This document shows, in pieces, positions 17,890 to 30,289 of a stretch of DNA of 64,000 nt (position 1 is the stretch's first letter; each line of letters starts with the position of its first letter). This DNA comes from Cervus elaphus (lineage: Eukaryota; Chordata; Mammalia; Artiodactyla; Cervidae). The notes under the pieces are model-generated. The model was not told where the DNA came from, made no database searches, and was given only the letters and a program-made list of their open reading frames with translations. The stretch covers positions 33,333,001 to 33,397,000 of the forward strand of contig NC_057817.1 of the NCBI RefSeq assembly GCF_910594005.1. Reading direction: 5' to 3'. A program made the position numbers and the translations under genes.

Positions 17890-20218
17890 CCACCACCTCT
17901 AAAACTCCACAATAGTCCGTTTGATGCCAGTGTTGAGTCCACAGCTCTCAACTACTATGAAATTTCACCTAATGTTTTCAGTTTCACTTCCTTTTGAAGT
18001 GCAGATTCCTCGCTGGTTCTTCTGAGTGCAGAATAAGTGAACTCTTGTTTTGTTTTGTTTTGTTCTTAAAGAAACTATTCTGTATGGTAGAAATGGATAT
18101 TAACACCAAACCACGAGTCTCGGGTTATCGGAAGTGACAATTTTATTCCATTCCAGAGAATGGACGAACTCTTAACTTTAATCAAGCCACATGTTTGGCT
18201 GTGTCATTGTTTAACTTGGATATTTTATGATTTTACTTGAATGTGCCTAATGGAACCATTCGATGTGAGAAACAATTCTTTTTAATTTACAGCAAAGTAT
18301 TGAAATAATCATTGAGAAAAACACTATTAATTTTTTGTACCAAAAATATTCAAAGACCTCAGAAGCACTATTTTATTTTTTAAAAATTGCTTTTTTTGAA
18401 CTTTATCCAAAAGCAATTGTCAATGAATTCCATGAAAAAAATCATTGTTATTTAAAAACAATTACTAGTAGTATTATGAAATGATTTGCCTTTTTGTAGG
18501 CATACTAAGCCAAATACTTTTTTTTATCCAAAATAATTTTTAGAGAAAATGATATAATGAAAAATTATACTGTAATTAGGAGCATTTTCCATTCAGACTT
18601 TACCTTTAAAGGACAATTGGTTGATTGTGGCTACACCAAATCAGGTGAACTCTGTTCATCACTTTTCTTCTCTATCCCCAAATATTTTTGTTCATTTACA
18701 CTCTGAAATATTTATGGCTTCAGTCTATTAGAATGGAAGATAATGCAGGTATTTCTGTGGGAAATAAAATAACTAATTTTGAGGTACCAAATAGTGCAAT
18801 TGGGTAAAACAGGGTTTATTCAGTTGCATCTGCCTCCAGAGTTGGGTTGACAGCTCTGGAATTTTTTGGGCCAGCCCTTTTTTGGCATTGCTTCCAGAAG
18901 TGGAAAATGGGCATTTGATGGCTGTAGGCCAAAACTGTTCTATCCAGAGAGGACAACTTTTCATATGGCTCATCTGCTATGGAAGTGTGAATTACTTGAC
19001 AATGTATGGTTTAGTTGTGTTCATGTTTTGTCTACAGTAGAGGTCTAATCCATAGGTTACACCTATATTTGGTATAAGTTCTCTTCATATAGGCCACTGG
19101 GTTTCTCATGCAGTAAGCTTTTTAAAAAAACTCATGTGCACTGGATTGTCATCTCATTCTTGTACAACGTAGAAGTACTTGTTTACATCCAACAAATGGT
19201 TAGCTAGGGAAAACAGTGCACCCTGAGTGTAACTATTGGTCCGACTGCATGATCACCCTTCCATTTCAACCCCAGTTAGAAGTGAAAAAATTACTTGGCT
19301 TTAAGAGCACATTTATTGTACGTCATGGTGTATGGTGAATATGTTATTAAATAATGTGGTACTTTGCTCGTTAGGCATAATGTCTAAAATCTAATACACA
19401 TAATTCCATTAGTGGTTGAGGGAAGCAAATAATGGAATCATCAATTGGTCACCTGACTGTAAGGTTGTTCTCTTGAACTTAACATTTTTAGTTTTAGGCA
19501 AGGGCCAGAAATGTGGCAGACATGATTTTTGTTACGCATTCTTGTATTATATGTGACTCAGTTGCAGACAAGATGTGTCTGTAGTCAGAGACCCTTGTGG
19601 AACTGAACTGGAAGACGTCTTGTAGTGCTCCATTGGGTGAAACCAATGGTCCATTTTTGTTTGTTTCTACAAAAATGAAAGTGGGGACCACCTCGAAAGG
19701 CAGTGAGAAGACGGACTCTACAGCACTGCTTTCATTCAGTTGGGCTTTCGGCACTCCATTCGAATCCAGAGCCTCACCTCTAGCTCAGACCAAGAATTGG
19801 CACTTCTGCTTGAACTCCTGGAAAGAATCGCTGGTTTTGTATCTTAAGACTTGCCTGGGAATACCTCTACAGTTTACATCCTTTTATTTGGGAGAAAATA
19901 CCGAGGCAACCAGGAAGAAATGAAAAAAAAAAATTCAATGTGGAAGGTTCCTCCAGTCCCTTGGCTATTTGAGGTTCCAAATCAACTGCCAAGGGTAAAT
20001 TTCATTGCATGATTTTCTTGGAGCTATCTTTGTCTACCTGGAGGTTCCTAAACAGTGAATTCCCAGTAATGAGCAGTCTTCAGTATTAAAACCACTGTCT
20101 TGTCACCTCATTTTGCATTACTGTCTTCCGTGGATGTTTCAGTTATAACTAATGTTATTTATAGAACAGCATTAATCCATTAAAGCTAACCTATTTTTCA
20201 ATATTTATGATAATCTTA

Positions 20219-20301
20219 TGTACATACAGTGTCTGTCCATATGTATTTGTAAATAGGTTGTATATAATGTCAGGTTTGGGTCTTGGGTTGAAATGTATAT
20301 A
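20219..20301 (+). promoter_or_regulatory. SLC38A2: Cluster of four Pumilio response elements in the 3'UTR
   Basis: TGTACATA at 20219-20226, TGTAAATA at 20248-20255, TGTATATA at 20259-20266 and TGTATATA at 20294-20301 all match the PUM1/PUM2 consensus UGUANAUA on the mRNA strand. Binding is inferred, not shown. Confidence 0.6.
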
Positions 20302-20387
20302 TCCTTATAAGTTTCTTAACTGCATTTTGATGAATTCACACTATGTATCTATAAGAATTGTCCCAAAACTACCTGTACAGAGATTTC

Positions 20388-20393
20388 AATAAA
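20388..20393 (+). terminator. SLC38A2: Poly(A) signal AATAAA, site 1
   Basis: Canonical hexamer in TTTCAATAAACAAATTG, 2.5 kb after the stop codon. Likely a major cleavage signal. Confidence 0.7.
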
Positions 20394-20451
20394 CAAATTG
20401 ACAAATTGTGTAAACACTAAAAATTTAGAATACTGTTAAAATTGTATTTGC

Positions 20452-20457
20452 AATAAA
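20452..20457 (+). terminator. SLC38A2: Poly(A) signal AATAAA, site 2
   Basis: Canonical hexamer in TTTGCAATAAACAG, 64 bases after site 1. It may act with site 1 to give close alternative ends. Confidence 0.55.
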
Positions 20458-20646
20458 CAGAATACATGAACAACATTTTTTTCATGAAAACTTGGTGCAA
20501 GTTCAGATCTCTTAAATTTTAAATAAGGTCTAAATTTTCAAAATGTAGCTATTAAAATATATTAAAACATGATCTAGTGTAATGAAATCAAATATGCTCT
20601 AGTGTGGTGGAAGACCTTTGAGAACCTGGATATGTGGTAAGCTTTC

Positions 20647-20663
20647 TGTATATAATGTAAATA
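20647..20663 (+). promoter_or_regulatory. SLC38A2: Two adjacent Pumilio response elements
   Basis: TGTATATA at 20647-20654 and TGTAAATA at 20656-20663. They are included only in transcripts that use the distal poly(A) signal at 20769. Confidence 0.5.
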
Positions 20664-20768
20664 TGTACCCCCACTGTACTGTCATAGAGGCCAACAATTC
20701 CAGTAAGACTTGTTGGCAAAGAGTGCTACACCGTTTCAATGAAACATTGTATGTTTTAACTAAACTAA

Positions 20769-20774
20769 AATAAA
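20769..20774 (+). terminator. SLC38A2: Poly(A) signal AATAAA, site 3 (distal)
   Basis: Hexamer in CTAAAATAAATACATG about 380 bases after site 1. Use would add the second Pumilio pair to the 3'UTR. Confidence 0.5.
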
Positions 20775-20785
20775 TACATGCTTAA

Positions 20786-22150
20786 TCCTGAGTAGCAGTG
20801 TTTTATTTAAAGCAGGGATAAGTCGTGTCTGGTGTATTTTGTTAAGCGCAATAAGGTAGCATTTAGTAAGGGTTCATATAGTGTTAGTGATTATGATGAA
20901 GAAAAAATGGTCATCAAAAACGTTTGTGTACCAAGTATTTGGAGGAATGGGGAAAAAATGTTAAAAAGATCTGGAGGACCAAATCTTGGACCTGCTGTTA
21001 AGTAAACAATGCACCGTAATCACACCTGGGGAGCTTTTTTAATGTGCCACTATCTGGGGACTCCAGGTCCAAGAACTAGGATCCTGAATGGAATTGAGTT
21101 TTCTGGAGCATGTGCCTATGTAGGCTAATTCCATGGGTCTGAAGGGCAGCCTGGGAATTTTTGTTTCCCCAGAAAAGTATCCAAGTGATTTCTGATGCAT
21201 AAGTAAAATAAGGGGTGCTGAAATAGGCCTGGGAAGAAGTCAGGTGAGTTCAGCCCTTGTGGAATAGTTCCAGTAAAGGAGAGGAAGTGCTATGGCTGGA
21301 GAGAGATCAGACCAGCTGAAGGTTACCCTAGGGATGGACATTGAAGAAGGTTACTGACAAACAGTAGTTCAGGTGTGGCCTACTGGTTGGTGAAAAAGCT
21401 TGAGGCTTAGAAAGTGAAATATCCAAAACCGGTGTGCCAGGGAGTGGTTCCAAAGACAAAGGGAACCTTATACATGGAAGAAATTTATATCCAGTTACTA
21501 ACATTGTGCAAGAGGGAAGGAATTACTTGTGTTTAGAAAGTACAGCAGAATTTGCAACATCTCAAGAACAAAGGACTAGCAGAGTTTCTAGTCATCTGAG
21601 AAGCTTTAATGAAACACCTACTGTGTGCAAATAACATGCTCATGGAAAGAGCCTGGGGTAATGTGTCAGGCGCAGGTTTTCACAGAGTCCATAGTTTTCA
21701 GTTACACCATTTTTAAAACATAGTGAAATGATTTCATTTTTAAGAAATACTGAACTCGGGATGCCAGTTTACTGATCTGAAATTTGAAATATATTTGGTG
21801 GGTGGGTCCCTTGAGATCAAATTTCAGCACTGCAGAGAGCCATATATTTCCAGTAAGCTTGAGGAATAACCAAGGAACAGAAAAATCCAGAGCTGTTTAT
21901 CATCTTGGAAATACTCTTACCTAGAGAATTCATTTTAGTTCAGTTTCTGACAACAAAGTAAAGAAGATCCACTTAATTAACATAAGAAAGAATGATGGCA
22001 GAGACTTCCTGTTAAAAGACAGCTCCAGCTGTCTACTGGAGCAGTGAGTGACCTTGTCAAGAACAACCTGATGGAGTCAATTTGCCAGGACTGGGAAGGA
22101 GGGGCCGTCCTGTCATGGCTATAAAAGGAAGAGCTTGACATACCCACACC
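20786..22150. other. Intergenic; possible hAT-Charlie relic at about 20990-21230
   Basis: No gene is recognised. Around 20990-21230 the text (AATCACACCTGGGGAGCTTT and the GGGGACTCCAGGTCC region) resembles MER5A/MER20-like non-autonomous DNA transposons. The assignment is weak. Confidence 0.35.
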
Positions 22151-22151
22151 A

Positions 22152-22423
22152 CTGCTGCTGCTAAGTCGCTTCAGTTGTGTCCAACTCTGTGCGACCCCCT
22201 AGACGGCAGCCCACCAGGCTCCACAGTCCCTGGGATTCTCCAGACAACAGTGGAGTGGGTTGCCATTTCCTTCTCCAAAGCATGAAAGTGAAGAGTGAAA
22301 GTGAAGTCGCTCAGTCGTGTCCGACTCTTGCGACCCCATGGACTGCAGCCTTCCAGGCTCCTCAGTCCATGGAATTTTCCAGGCAAGAGTACTGAAGTGG
22401 GGTGCCATTGCCTTCTCCGGCCA
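22152..22423 (-). mobile_element. Bov-A2 dimeric SINE (-)
   Basis: Starts with the reversed (GCT)n tail TGCTGCTGCTAAGTCGCTTC and holds two BovB-derived monomers joined by the GTGAAAGTGAAG linker. A short direct repeat ACACCA at both ends (22146-22151, 22424-22429) is a candidate target duplication. Confidence 0.92.
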
Positions 22424-22684
22424 ACACCATTGGACCTCTAAAAACTTTGATGAGATTCATATGAAACACATTTTTATCACTTTCTAAAATAATGTTAAAA
22501 TATCCATTTGGTATTTGCATTGGACTGCATCAAAATAGTAGTTTAGCTATGGAAGCATTAATAACACATCCAGCAAAAAATCTTTTGTCCCTTCATTTTG
22601 AAGTAATTGTATTTCTTGAAAAAAAAAAAATGGCAGTGAGCTTCTTAGAAGGAGATTGGGGTACCTCAGAAAGTTAAAAGTTAA
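22424..22684. other. Intergenic, no call
   Basis: Short AT-rich spacer with an A-rich run at 22620. Confidence 0.3.
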
Positions 22685-23365
22685 ACAGGCTAATATGACC
22701 CACCAATCCCACTGGTGGGCATACACATCGAGGAAACCAGAATTGAAAGAGACACGTGCACCCCAATGTTCATCGCAGCACTGTTTATAATAGCAGGACA
22801 TGGAAGCAACCCAGATGTCCATCGGCAGATGAATGGATATGAAAGCTGTGGTACATATACACAATGGGATATCACTCAGCTATTAAAAAGAATGCATTTG
22901 AATCAGTTCTAATGAGGTGGATGAAACTGGAGCCTATTATACAGAGTGAAGTAAGCCAGAAAGATAAACACCAATACAGTATATTAATGCATATATATGG
23001 AATTTAGAAAGATGGTAACGATGACCCTATATGTGAGACAGCAAAAGAAACAGCAGATGTAAGGAACAGACTTTTGGACTCTGTGGGAGAAGGCGAGGGT
23101 GGAATGATTTGAGAGAATAGCATTGAGACATGTATATTATCAAGTGTGAAATAGATCGCCAGTCCAGGTTCGATGCATGAGACAGGGTGCTCAGGGCTGG
23201 TGCACTGGGATGACCTGGAGGGATGGGATGGGGAGGGAGGGGAGAGGGGGTTCAGGATGGGGAACACATGTACACCCATGGCTGATTCTTGTGAATGTAT
23301 GGCAAAAACCATCACAATATTGTAAAGTAATTAGCCTCCAATTAAAATTTTTAAAAAAGAAACTT
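22685..23365 (+). mobile_element. Bovine-type L1 3' end (+)
   Basis: Sense-strand 3' terminal part of a ruminant L1. It starts in the ORF2 tail region (GGAAGCAACCCAGATGTCCA, TGGATGAAACTGGAGCC) and runs to the 3'UTR ending TTGTAAAGTAATTAGCCTCC, AATTAAAA and an A-rich tail. It is 5' truncated with no intact ORF. Confidence 0.85.
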
Positions 23366-24110
23366 GTAAAATAAAAAGTTTAACAGGCTAGATTTATTCT
23401 AGAGACCTCAATGACAAGTGTGCAGACGTCACTATGGGGCTCCACAGTTAGTTAGATTCAGAGCAACTTCTCCAGCCAACTTCTGGAGATAAACTCTGGC
23501 TGATAATGGGTCCTAATTTCTAGTCAGGTGGACAGGTGGATAGGTGGACAGGTGGACAGGTGGATAGGTGGACAGGTGGATAGCAGAGCCTTGGCTGCAG
23601 GACCCAGCCCCATGGTTGGGAGAACAGTTTTCACAGAAAGAGTCCTGCATCCTAGGAAACACCTCAGTTCCAGACAAATTAGAATCGCTGATCTAATAAA
23701 ATAGTCCAGAGACACCAAAAACCCGTTTCTTTGGATTTCTTTTTTCTAGACTTCCAGGCAGTACACCTGCCTTCTCTTATGACTTTGCTCTAAACTCGGT
23801 AGATTATAGCTTCCTCAAATCACATCCATTCTGATTTCTCCCCACAAGACTTGTACGCTTCCTAAAAACAGACCTCTGAGTTTTCATTAATTTACCCCCA
23901 ACACAACAATGTCTAGCAAATAGTACATACATTCTGAAAACAATTGTTGAATGAATAAATATGCCCTTTGCAGCATAGTTGAGGTGAGGCTCAAAAATTT
24001 ACTAAAGGCTTGCCAAATAAATAGAGCTAGTCTCATGAAATTAAACACTTAGACTTAAAAAATAGAGTTCAGTCATCTTTAACAAGAGGTCTCCATATAT
24101 ACCCTACCGT
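23366..24110. other. Intergenic with an 8-bp minisatellite
   Basis: No gene is recognised; the only clear structure is the GGTGGAYA tandem array listed separately at 23525-23580. Confidence 0.35.
23525..23580. repeat. 8-bp tandem array, unit (C/T)AGGTGGA x7
   Basis: Seven back-to-back octamers that differ only by C or T at the first base, in the order C, C, T, C, C, T, C; a further TAG follows. The reverse strand reads as a short repetitive peptide, which is not a gene. Confidence 0.9.
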
Positions 24111-24320
24111 ATCTAAAATAGCTAGCTAGCGGGAAGCTGCTATATACACAGGTTGCTCAGCTCCAGGCTCTGAGATGACCCAGAGGAGTGGGATGAGGGT
24201 GGGAGGGAGGGGATATATGTTTATATATAGCTGATTCATTTTGCTCTACATCAGAAACAAAAACATTGTAAAGCAACTAAATTCTGATAAAAATTAAAAA
24301 AAAAATAAAAAACAAAAACA
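24111..24320 (+). mobile_element. Bovine-type L1 3'UTR fragment (+)
   Basis: Short terminal fragment with the GTGGGAGGGAGGGGATATAT region, TTGTAAAGCAACTAAATTC and a terminal A-rich tail at about 24290-24320. Confidence 0.7.
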
Positions 24321-24719
24321 AGAGGCCTCCAATTGGAAGGCTTTCTTGCCTAGCCTATGATCTGCCTCCAGGTGGCAGAAGCCATCTTTAACCTCTACAA
24401 CGTGAGTCTATGCTTGCGACATCCTTTTCCAAATCCTAGTCAAATTTGGTTGTCCCCCACATGTTGTGAGGAAAACATTAACACAGCAAGCCTGATTCAA
24501 GGGAACCCTGAGTGACCCTAGGCCAACTCCTAGGAATGCTACCCTCAGAATGTTCTTTATGTGATGATCAATGATTTTGTTACAAATCCTTGAAGCAACA
24601 GATCATCCTATACTGGCTTTTCAGGTTGCTTTATAAACACCAAGATTGATGACATGCACCTGATGTCATTATTGGAATTCTGAGTTTTGATAGCTAAGCC
24701 TGGTTGCAGAGCAGGATAT
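24321..24719. other. Intergenic, no call
   Basis: Single-copy-looking sequence; no gene or repeat is recognised. Confidence 0.3.
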
Positions 24720-24731
24720 GCCTATGTGACT

Positions 24732-25004
24732 GCTGCTGCTGCTAAGTCGCCTCAGTCGTGTCCGACTCTGTGCGACCACATAGACGGCAGCCTACCAGGC
24801 TCCCCCGTCCCTGGGATTCTCCAGGCAAGAACACTGGAGTGGGTTGCCATTTCCTTCTCCAATGCATGAAAGTGAAAAGTGAAAGTGAAGTCGCTCAGTC
24901 GTGTCCGACTCTTAGTGACCCCATGGACCGAAGCATACCAGGCTCCTCCATCCATGGGATTTTCCAGGCAAGAGTACTGGAGTGGGGTGCCGTTGACTTC
25001 TCCA
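24732..25004 (-). mobile_element. Bov-A2 dimeric SINE (-) with 12-bp target duplication
   Basis: Complete dimeric element bounded by a perfect direct repeat GCCTATGTGACT at 24720-24731 and 25005-25016. Two BovB-derived monomers are joined by a GTGAAAAGTGAAAGTGAAG linker, with a (GCT)n end. Confidence 0.96.
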
Positions 25005-25250
25005 GCCTATGTGACTAGCCCCCATAAAAGCCTTGGAACTTGAGGCTCATTCGGACTTCCCCAGGCAAAGACATTCCACACACACACGTATAGTTGAGTG
25101 CTAACAACAACAACAAAAAACATTCTTGTGTGACCTTGGGCAAAAAAGTTCTTGGAAGCCCGTGACGGTCCTCTCTGGTATCCCCTGCTGTGTATCTCTT
25201 TCCTGTTGCATTTGCTCTGTATCCTTTCTTGTAATAACCCTTGTGTGTGT

Positions 25251-25448
25251 ATGTTAGTTGCTAAGTCATGTCCAACTTTTTTTGACCCCATGGACTGTAG
25301 CCCCCCAGGCTCCTTTGTCCATGGAATTCTCCAGGCAAGAATACTGAAGTGGGTAGCCATTCCAGGGAATCTTCCTGACCCAGGGATCGACCCGGGTCTC
25401 CAGCATTGCAGGCAGATTCTTTACCATCTGAGCCACCACGGAAGCCCT
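25251..25448 (-). mobile_element. Bov-tA SINE (-)
   Basis: Reversed BovB body (GACCCCATGGACTGTAGCCC) followed by the reversed tRNA head (GAGCCACCACGGAAGCCC). Confidence 0.93.
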
Positions 25449-27410
25449 TAGCAGTGAATAATACCTGCTACTGGGTCTTAAGAGTCCTTCTAGTGAATCA
25501 CCAAATGAAATACTTACAGTGTCTTTTTTCCTCTAAACCATCAAGCTGCAAATTTCAGCATTAATTACTTTCTCCGGCTGAAAGACCTTACAAAGCAAGT
25601 TTCACTGAATATTACCTGGGTGTGGGTGTCAGAGGATTACATAGTAAAGGGACTTTTTACCTTGCACATGCCACCGTGTGCAGCTTCATAAAATCCCACT
25701 TGACGTATTCTTCCCCCAGGTCAGCCTGGCTGTCCTATGAACTAGAGCTTTTCTCTGTCCACCCTTCCTTGCACACCATGTCCCCTCTTCTCATGAGTAG
25801 TTCAACTCTGTCCTCAAATCAGCCAATTCATCTCAGGAAAAACAAAAGCTTGGAGTCATCAGTACCCACTCTCCTGAGATGGCAGTTTACTTGTCATATC
25901 TTTTAATTTCCACTCTGCTCTTAAAGATATCACTTCTGCTCCCACCCTTCCTAAATGTCTGACCTTAGTATTCTTTCTAACCACTTACAGTACTTTCCCT
26001 GAAAGGAGTTCTGGTAAGTTCAACTTTTTCATCTGATTATTATTATTTTTTTTAAATGTGATGTAGGGCCCAACCTATACAGTAGATAAAAACAGAGCTG
26101 TGCTGATTGAAACTGTCAGAGGTGAAGTCTAGATTCTAAGGACTCAGCCTCCCAATTCTTTGCACCTGCTTCATCCCGCCACAATGGTTCATAAGGTGCA
26201 GCCTTAACCTAGGGCTCTATGCAGTGGGGTTCGAAAAACACGGCTCGAAGTTCTTTCAGGAGAACGAGACCCCAAGGTAACAAGAATCCTGTCAGCCAGA
26301 AGCTCAGCTGCTGCATCCCCTCTTTCTTGCATTACTGGCAGAATGGTGACCTTGGCTTCCTGTCTACAATTCAGTCTTCTTTACCTCAATACAACCCAAT
26401 AGCCTCAAGATGAAAACGAAGTTCACATAGAGGTCAAGTCTCCTTGATGGTGAATGTGTTGCTGAGGAGATAAGCAAGTCCTTCCAGATATATCTAAGAT
26501 GGAGAGGTGAAGAAATCAAAGTGGAAAAGAGACATAATGTCAAATAATCCATTTCCTGTCCCCTACTCAACAATGATGCCATTGCCAAAAACTGCCTTCA
26601 GGTTGCTGAAATTGTAGCCTTTCTAAATAGGTAGGATAAGAAACCTTAAAAACATGGTGACCGTCAGTTAGATTTAGTTCTGGAGGTCTTTAATTTTCAA
26701 AGGACAAGTGTTCATAAACCAATCTTCTGAATCATCTGCTTCTTAAAGATTTGGGAAATTAATCCTAGATCCTAAGTGTATAACTTTAAACTTCCAAAGT
26801 TATACATGCTTATTGAAAATGTGGCAAAATCATACATCAGTATAGTTTTTAAGAGTAAAGTATCTGGTCTAAATAGGCAGTAAAAGGAACCAGATATATT
26901 GAGGATGCCTACTATAAGGATACAATTCTAATAAGCAGCTGTTTATTTCTCTTGGGGGGAAAAATATCCCTTAAGTTTTGGTAAATGACATATTTTCTTT
27001 CAGTATCTCCAATCTACTATAACCTATCATGGAATCATGCTGCATTCCAGGCCAAAACTAAGCTATATATCTTTTTAATTTCCTTTTATTTTCCTCATCT
27101 TTTGCCTTTAAAGTGACTCAAAGTCTCCAGAGATGTGGAACTCATGGTTCACAACCCTTCTGCTCCAGATAGAGGGGTTGTATTTTTAAACTGATCTCTA
27201 AATAGAAAGATCCAAAGAAGGAAATACGTGAAATATGAGAATCTATTCTCAAAATGCATGAAAGCCTCATAAATTTGAAAACGTTCTTCTCTCATAAACT
27301 GCTCCAAAAAGAAATATTTAGTACTTACTGCCTGCATTGGAGGCAATGAAGCAAGCAAGTGAACATTCCTTCTTGCTAGTGGGGTAGAAGTTAGTGAAAC
27401 AAGACTCTTC
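25449..27410. other. Intergenic, no gene recognised
   Basis: AT-rich sequence. Small open frames on both strands (for example 25622-25906 and 26364-26588) show no recognisable domain or codon signature. Confidence 0.35.
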
Positions 27411-27430
27411 ACACACACACACACACACAC
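27411..27430. repeat. (AC)10 microsatellite
   Basis: Ten uninterrupted AC dinucleotides. Confidence 0.95.
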
Positions 27431-28449
27431 ATTACATGTAAGCAATAATTAAATTTAAAGGCCACCACAGATTTCACAATACTTACTGAAGAAAACTTAA
27501 TAATCACCAATGCCAGGAATGGTTACACATTAATTGTCACTACCACGGTTTATGGGAAGTCTAGGGGGAAAAGCACGACCTTGTGGTTGTGCAAAACTTG
27601 TTCAAGATCTGATTTGTCGTTACTAGCCGTGTGATCTCCAGCAAGTTCCTTAAGGCTATGTATGTCCATGACTCAGCTGGCTTCCTTTCTAATACAATTT
27701 AGCATAATTCCCATCAGTTAGTGTTTAGCACATGCCAGCTCCTGAGCTGAGGAGAATTCTAGGGGTGGTCCTGAGGGAGCTGAGGCAAAAGTCAACCCAC
27801 AGCATCAACCTTCAAGTCCAGGACTTCTGGGCGATGTATAGCATTCCCCTTCATTGGGCTGCTACCTTATTATGTCTACATTAGGTCTAGATGTGATTCT
27901 TCTTGCTGAAAGTCCTAGGAACTAAAAAGATATCAGCCCTCAATACACTGTACACTGAGGATCATAGGTAAGGTCAGTGCACCAAATACTCCTGAAAGTC
28001 CAGGTCTGTAAATTCTAAATTCTAAAATTCTAACAATTCTAAAATATTGCTGAACCAACCCTGGGAGGGCTTCCTCACCTGAGACAGGATAAGTTTTTAA
28101 TTAGGCTCCGATTCTGCCTTCACAAGGAACTCTTAAACCCTCTTGTCTTCATAGCCCTTGAATGAACCCTCTGTAAGAGTCTTTCCTTTATGATATCCTA
28201 TTTAGCCTTTAGTGGGAATTACTGAATAGCTCTTCCTTAGGTGTGAGGCAGTTTTTCTGGGTGTGAGCCCATTTTCTACTCATCGAAGCTTGGGACCGAG
28301 GACTGTTTTAAATCCCAAGCAGTCACTTTCTCCTTTCTAGGCTAGTGGTCCCTTTAGCATTTTTAACTCTCTCAAAAATTTCATACTTTTCTCATCTGAT
28401 TTTAATCAATTTCATATACCAATAGCCATACCCACAGTTCTTTGTGAGA
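27431..28449. other. Intergenic; probable MIR relic at about 27570-27690
   Basis: The 27600-27670 text (GTTACTAGCCGTGTGATC, then AGCAAGTTCCTTAAGGC) resembles the MIR core in + orientation. No gene is seen. Confidence 0.4.
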
Positions 28450-28990
28450 TATACTTTTTTAAATTCAAGTTTATTTTGAGATAAAATTAATATATCCTGC
28501 AATTCACCCATTTAACATGTAAGATTCATCAGCTTTTTAGTATCTTCACTGAATTATGCAACCATTGCCAGTAATTACAGAACACTTTCATCATCTCAGA
28601 AAGAAACCCCATACCCATTAGCAGTCATGCCTGATTTCCCCCACTTTCTCCCACCCCAGCTCTTTCAGCAATAGGCAAAATCTACTTTCTGACGCTATGC
28701 ATTTGCCTATTTTGGACATTTTGTATTAAAAGGATCATATAATATATGGTTCTTTGTCCTTGGTGTCTTTCACTTAACATAATATTTCCAAGGTTCATCC
28801 ACATTGTGGCATGTATCTGTACTTAATTTTTACTGATAAATAGTATTTCTTTGTATGGATATATTGTATTTTATTTATCCATCAAGCGATAGACATTTGA
28901 ATTATTTCCATATTTTGGCTATTATGAATAATGCTGCTATATACATTTATGCACAAGCTTTTGAAAGGACACAGTTTTTATTTTTCTTTA
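28450..28990 (-). mobile_element. Old L1 (L1M-type) 3' region (-)
   Basis: Starts with the reversed 3' terminal signature (AAGTTTATTTTGAGATAAAA, AATTCACCCATTTAACATGT) and continues through TGAATAATGCTGCTATATAC. Diverged and non-coding. Confidence 0.7.
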
Positions 28991-29514
28991 GTCATACATC
29001 TTGAATTTTCTATATGTCTTTGCTTTATTGCCTCTCTATCTCTTTCTCTCTCAACTGCAATTACTTTGGGCCTATCTTTGGCGGGAAAGCCACACTCTTA
29101 GTTCATTAACCCTATTTTGTTCAGTTGAAAAGTCATAGCAGGTGCCAGCTTAACCCAGACAAATTTTAACAATATGCCCAATGGTTTTATCTTGATTATT
29201 GCTCCAGGACTATTCTAATCAGACTTTGTTATCAGAGAATTGCTCAGTGCTACTTTTTACTGTTTGAGACCTCTTGCAACCCTATCATTTCCCAAATTTA
29301 TAGACACTCTCTATTCCCTTTCCTGCTGATACACTGGCCAATTGTTTTCTGAGCTCATCTATTTTTTATGATAACTTGCCAAACACGGTCAATAACAACC
29401 AATACTGGCCAATCTCTTCTTGTAAGGCTACAAGTTATTAGCAACTTGATATGCTTTCCAAATTACCTCAGATGACAGTTTTACCAAAAGTTTGCCAGTG
29501 CATTATATGGATAT
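28991..29514. other. Intergenic, no call
   Basis: AT-rich, no recognised gene or repeat. Confidence 0.3.
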
Positions 29515-29730
29515 GGGTTTCCCAGATAGCACTAGTGGTAAAGAACCCGCCTGCCATTGCAGGAGGTGTAAGACTCGTGGCTTCAGTCTCTGGGTGGGGA
29601 AGATCCCCTGGAGGAGGGCATGGCAACCCACTTCAGTATCCTTGCCTGGAGAATCCCACGGACAGAGGAGCCTGGCGGGCTACAGAGAATAGGGTCACAA
29701 AGACTCGGACATGACTGAAACAGCTTAGCA
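29515..29730 (+). mobile_element. Bov-tA SINE (+)
   Basis: tRNA head with GTAAAGAACCCGCCTGCCAT, body with GAATCCCACGGACAGAGGAG, and end GACTCGGACATGACTG. Confidence 0.93.
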
Positions 29731-30289
29731 TGCACAATACAGCTGGGCATCCATTCAACCTCCAATAATAGTTTTCTGCCACCTGCTACCAGCCCCAAAG
29801 CTAGTACCTCATTTTGTGGAGATTTAATTAAAACAGAACAATCTATGACATCCAGGCTAGGCTAGGTGATGCTCTGGTAAAACAACAAAACAAAACCCCC
29901 AGAATCTCAGCAGCTTAATCTTAGGGAAATTTAGTTCTTGCTTATGCTGCATGTTCAACGCAGTCCAACAAGGCAATGAGAAAGTAAAAATAGCTTGGAC
30001 TGTAAAGATCTGTCCTGCCATTCTTTAGACTGGAGTAAAAGACATAAATAAAGCCGGCTGCAAAGTTAACAAGAAACAGTATTTCCCCCAAGGACACACT
30101 GCACTGTTAAGTGTCATACAACTCTCTCCTTTAAGTGACTGCTTTCTTCCTCATTCGGAAACTATTCTCTGAAATCAGAGACTGTCAGAAGTGTAAGTAA
30201 TTTGATACTTCGAGGAAATTTCAGAGGAAGATTGATGTATTACTCTCCAGTGTTCAATACCTTTGCTAGAGCAGAAACTTGTCTGTTAA
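29731..30289. other. Intergenic, no call
   Basis: No recognised gene or repeat. Confidence 0.3.

Larger units (their letters stand above)
17890..20785 (+). other. SLC38A2: SLC38A2 3'UTR (end approximate)
   Basis: About 2.5-2.9 kb of AT-rich sequence with no interspersed repeat that I recognise. It continues the last exon without a splice signal. Poly(A) signals are at 20388, 20452 and 20769, so ends near 20410, 20475 and 20790 are possible. It carries a TTTTG pentanucleotide run near 18045-18065 and six TGTANATA sites in its last 600 bases. The length agrees with the long 3'UTR of mammalian SLC38A2. Confidence 0.85.

Noticed and set aside
23525..23580. Tandem array considered as a CRISPR-like array
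   Set aside because: Units are 8 bp, contiguous and without spacers; it is a mammalian minisatellite.
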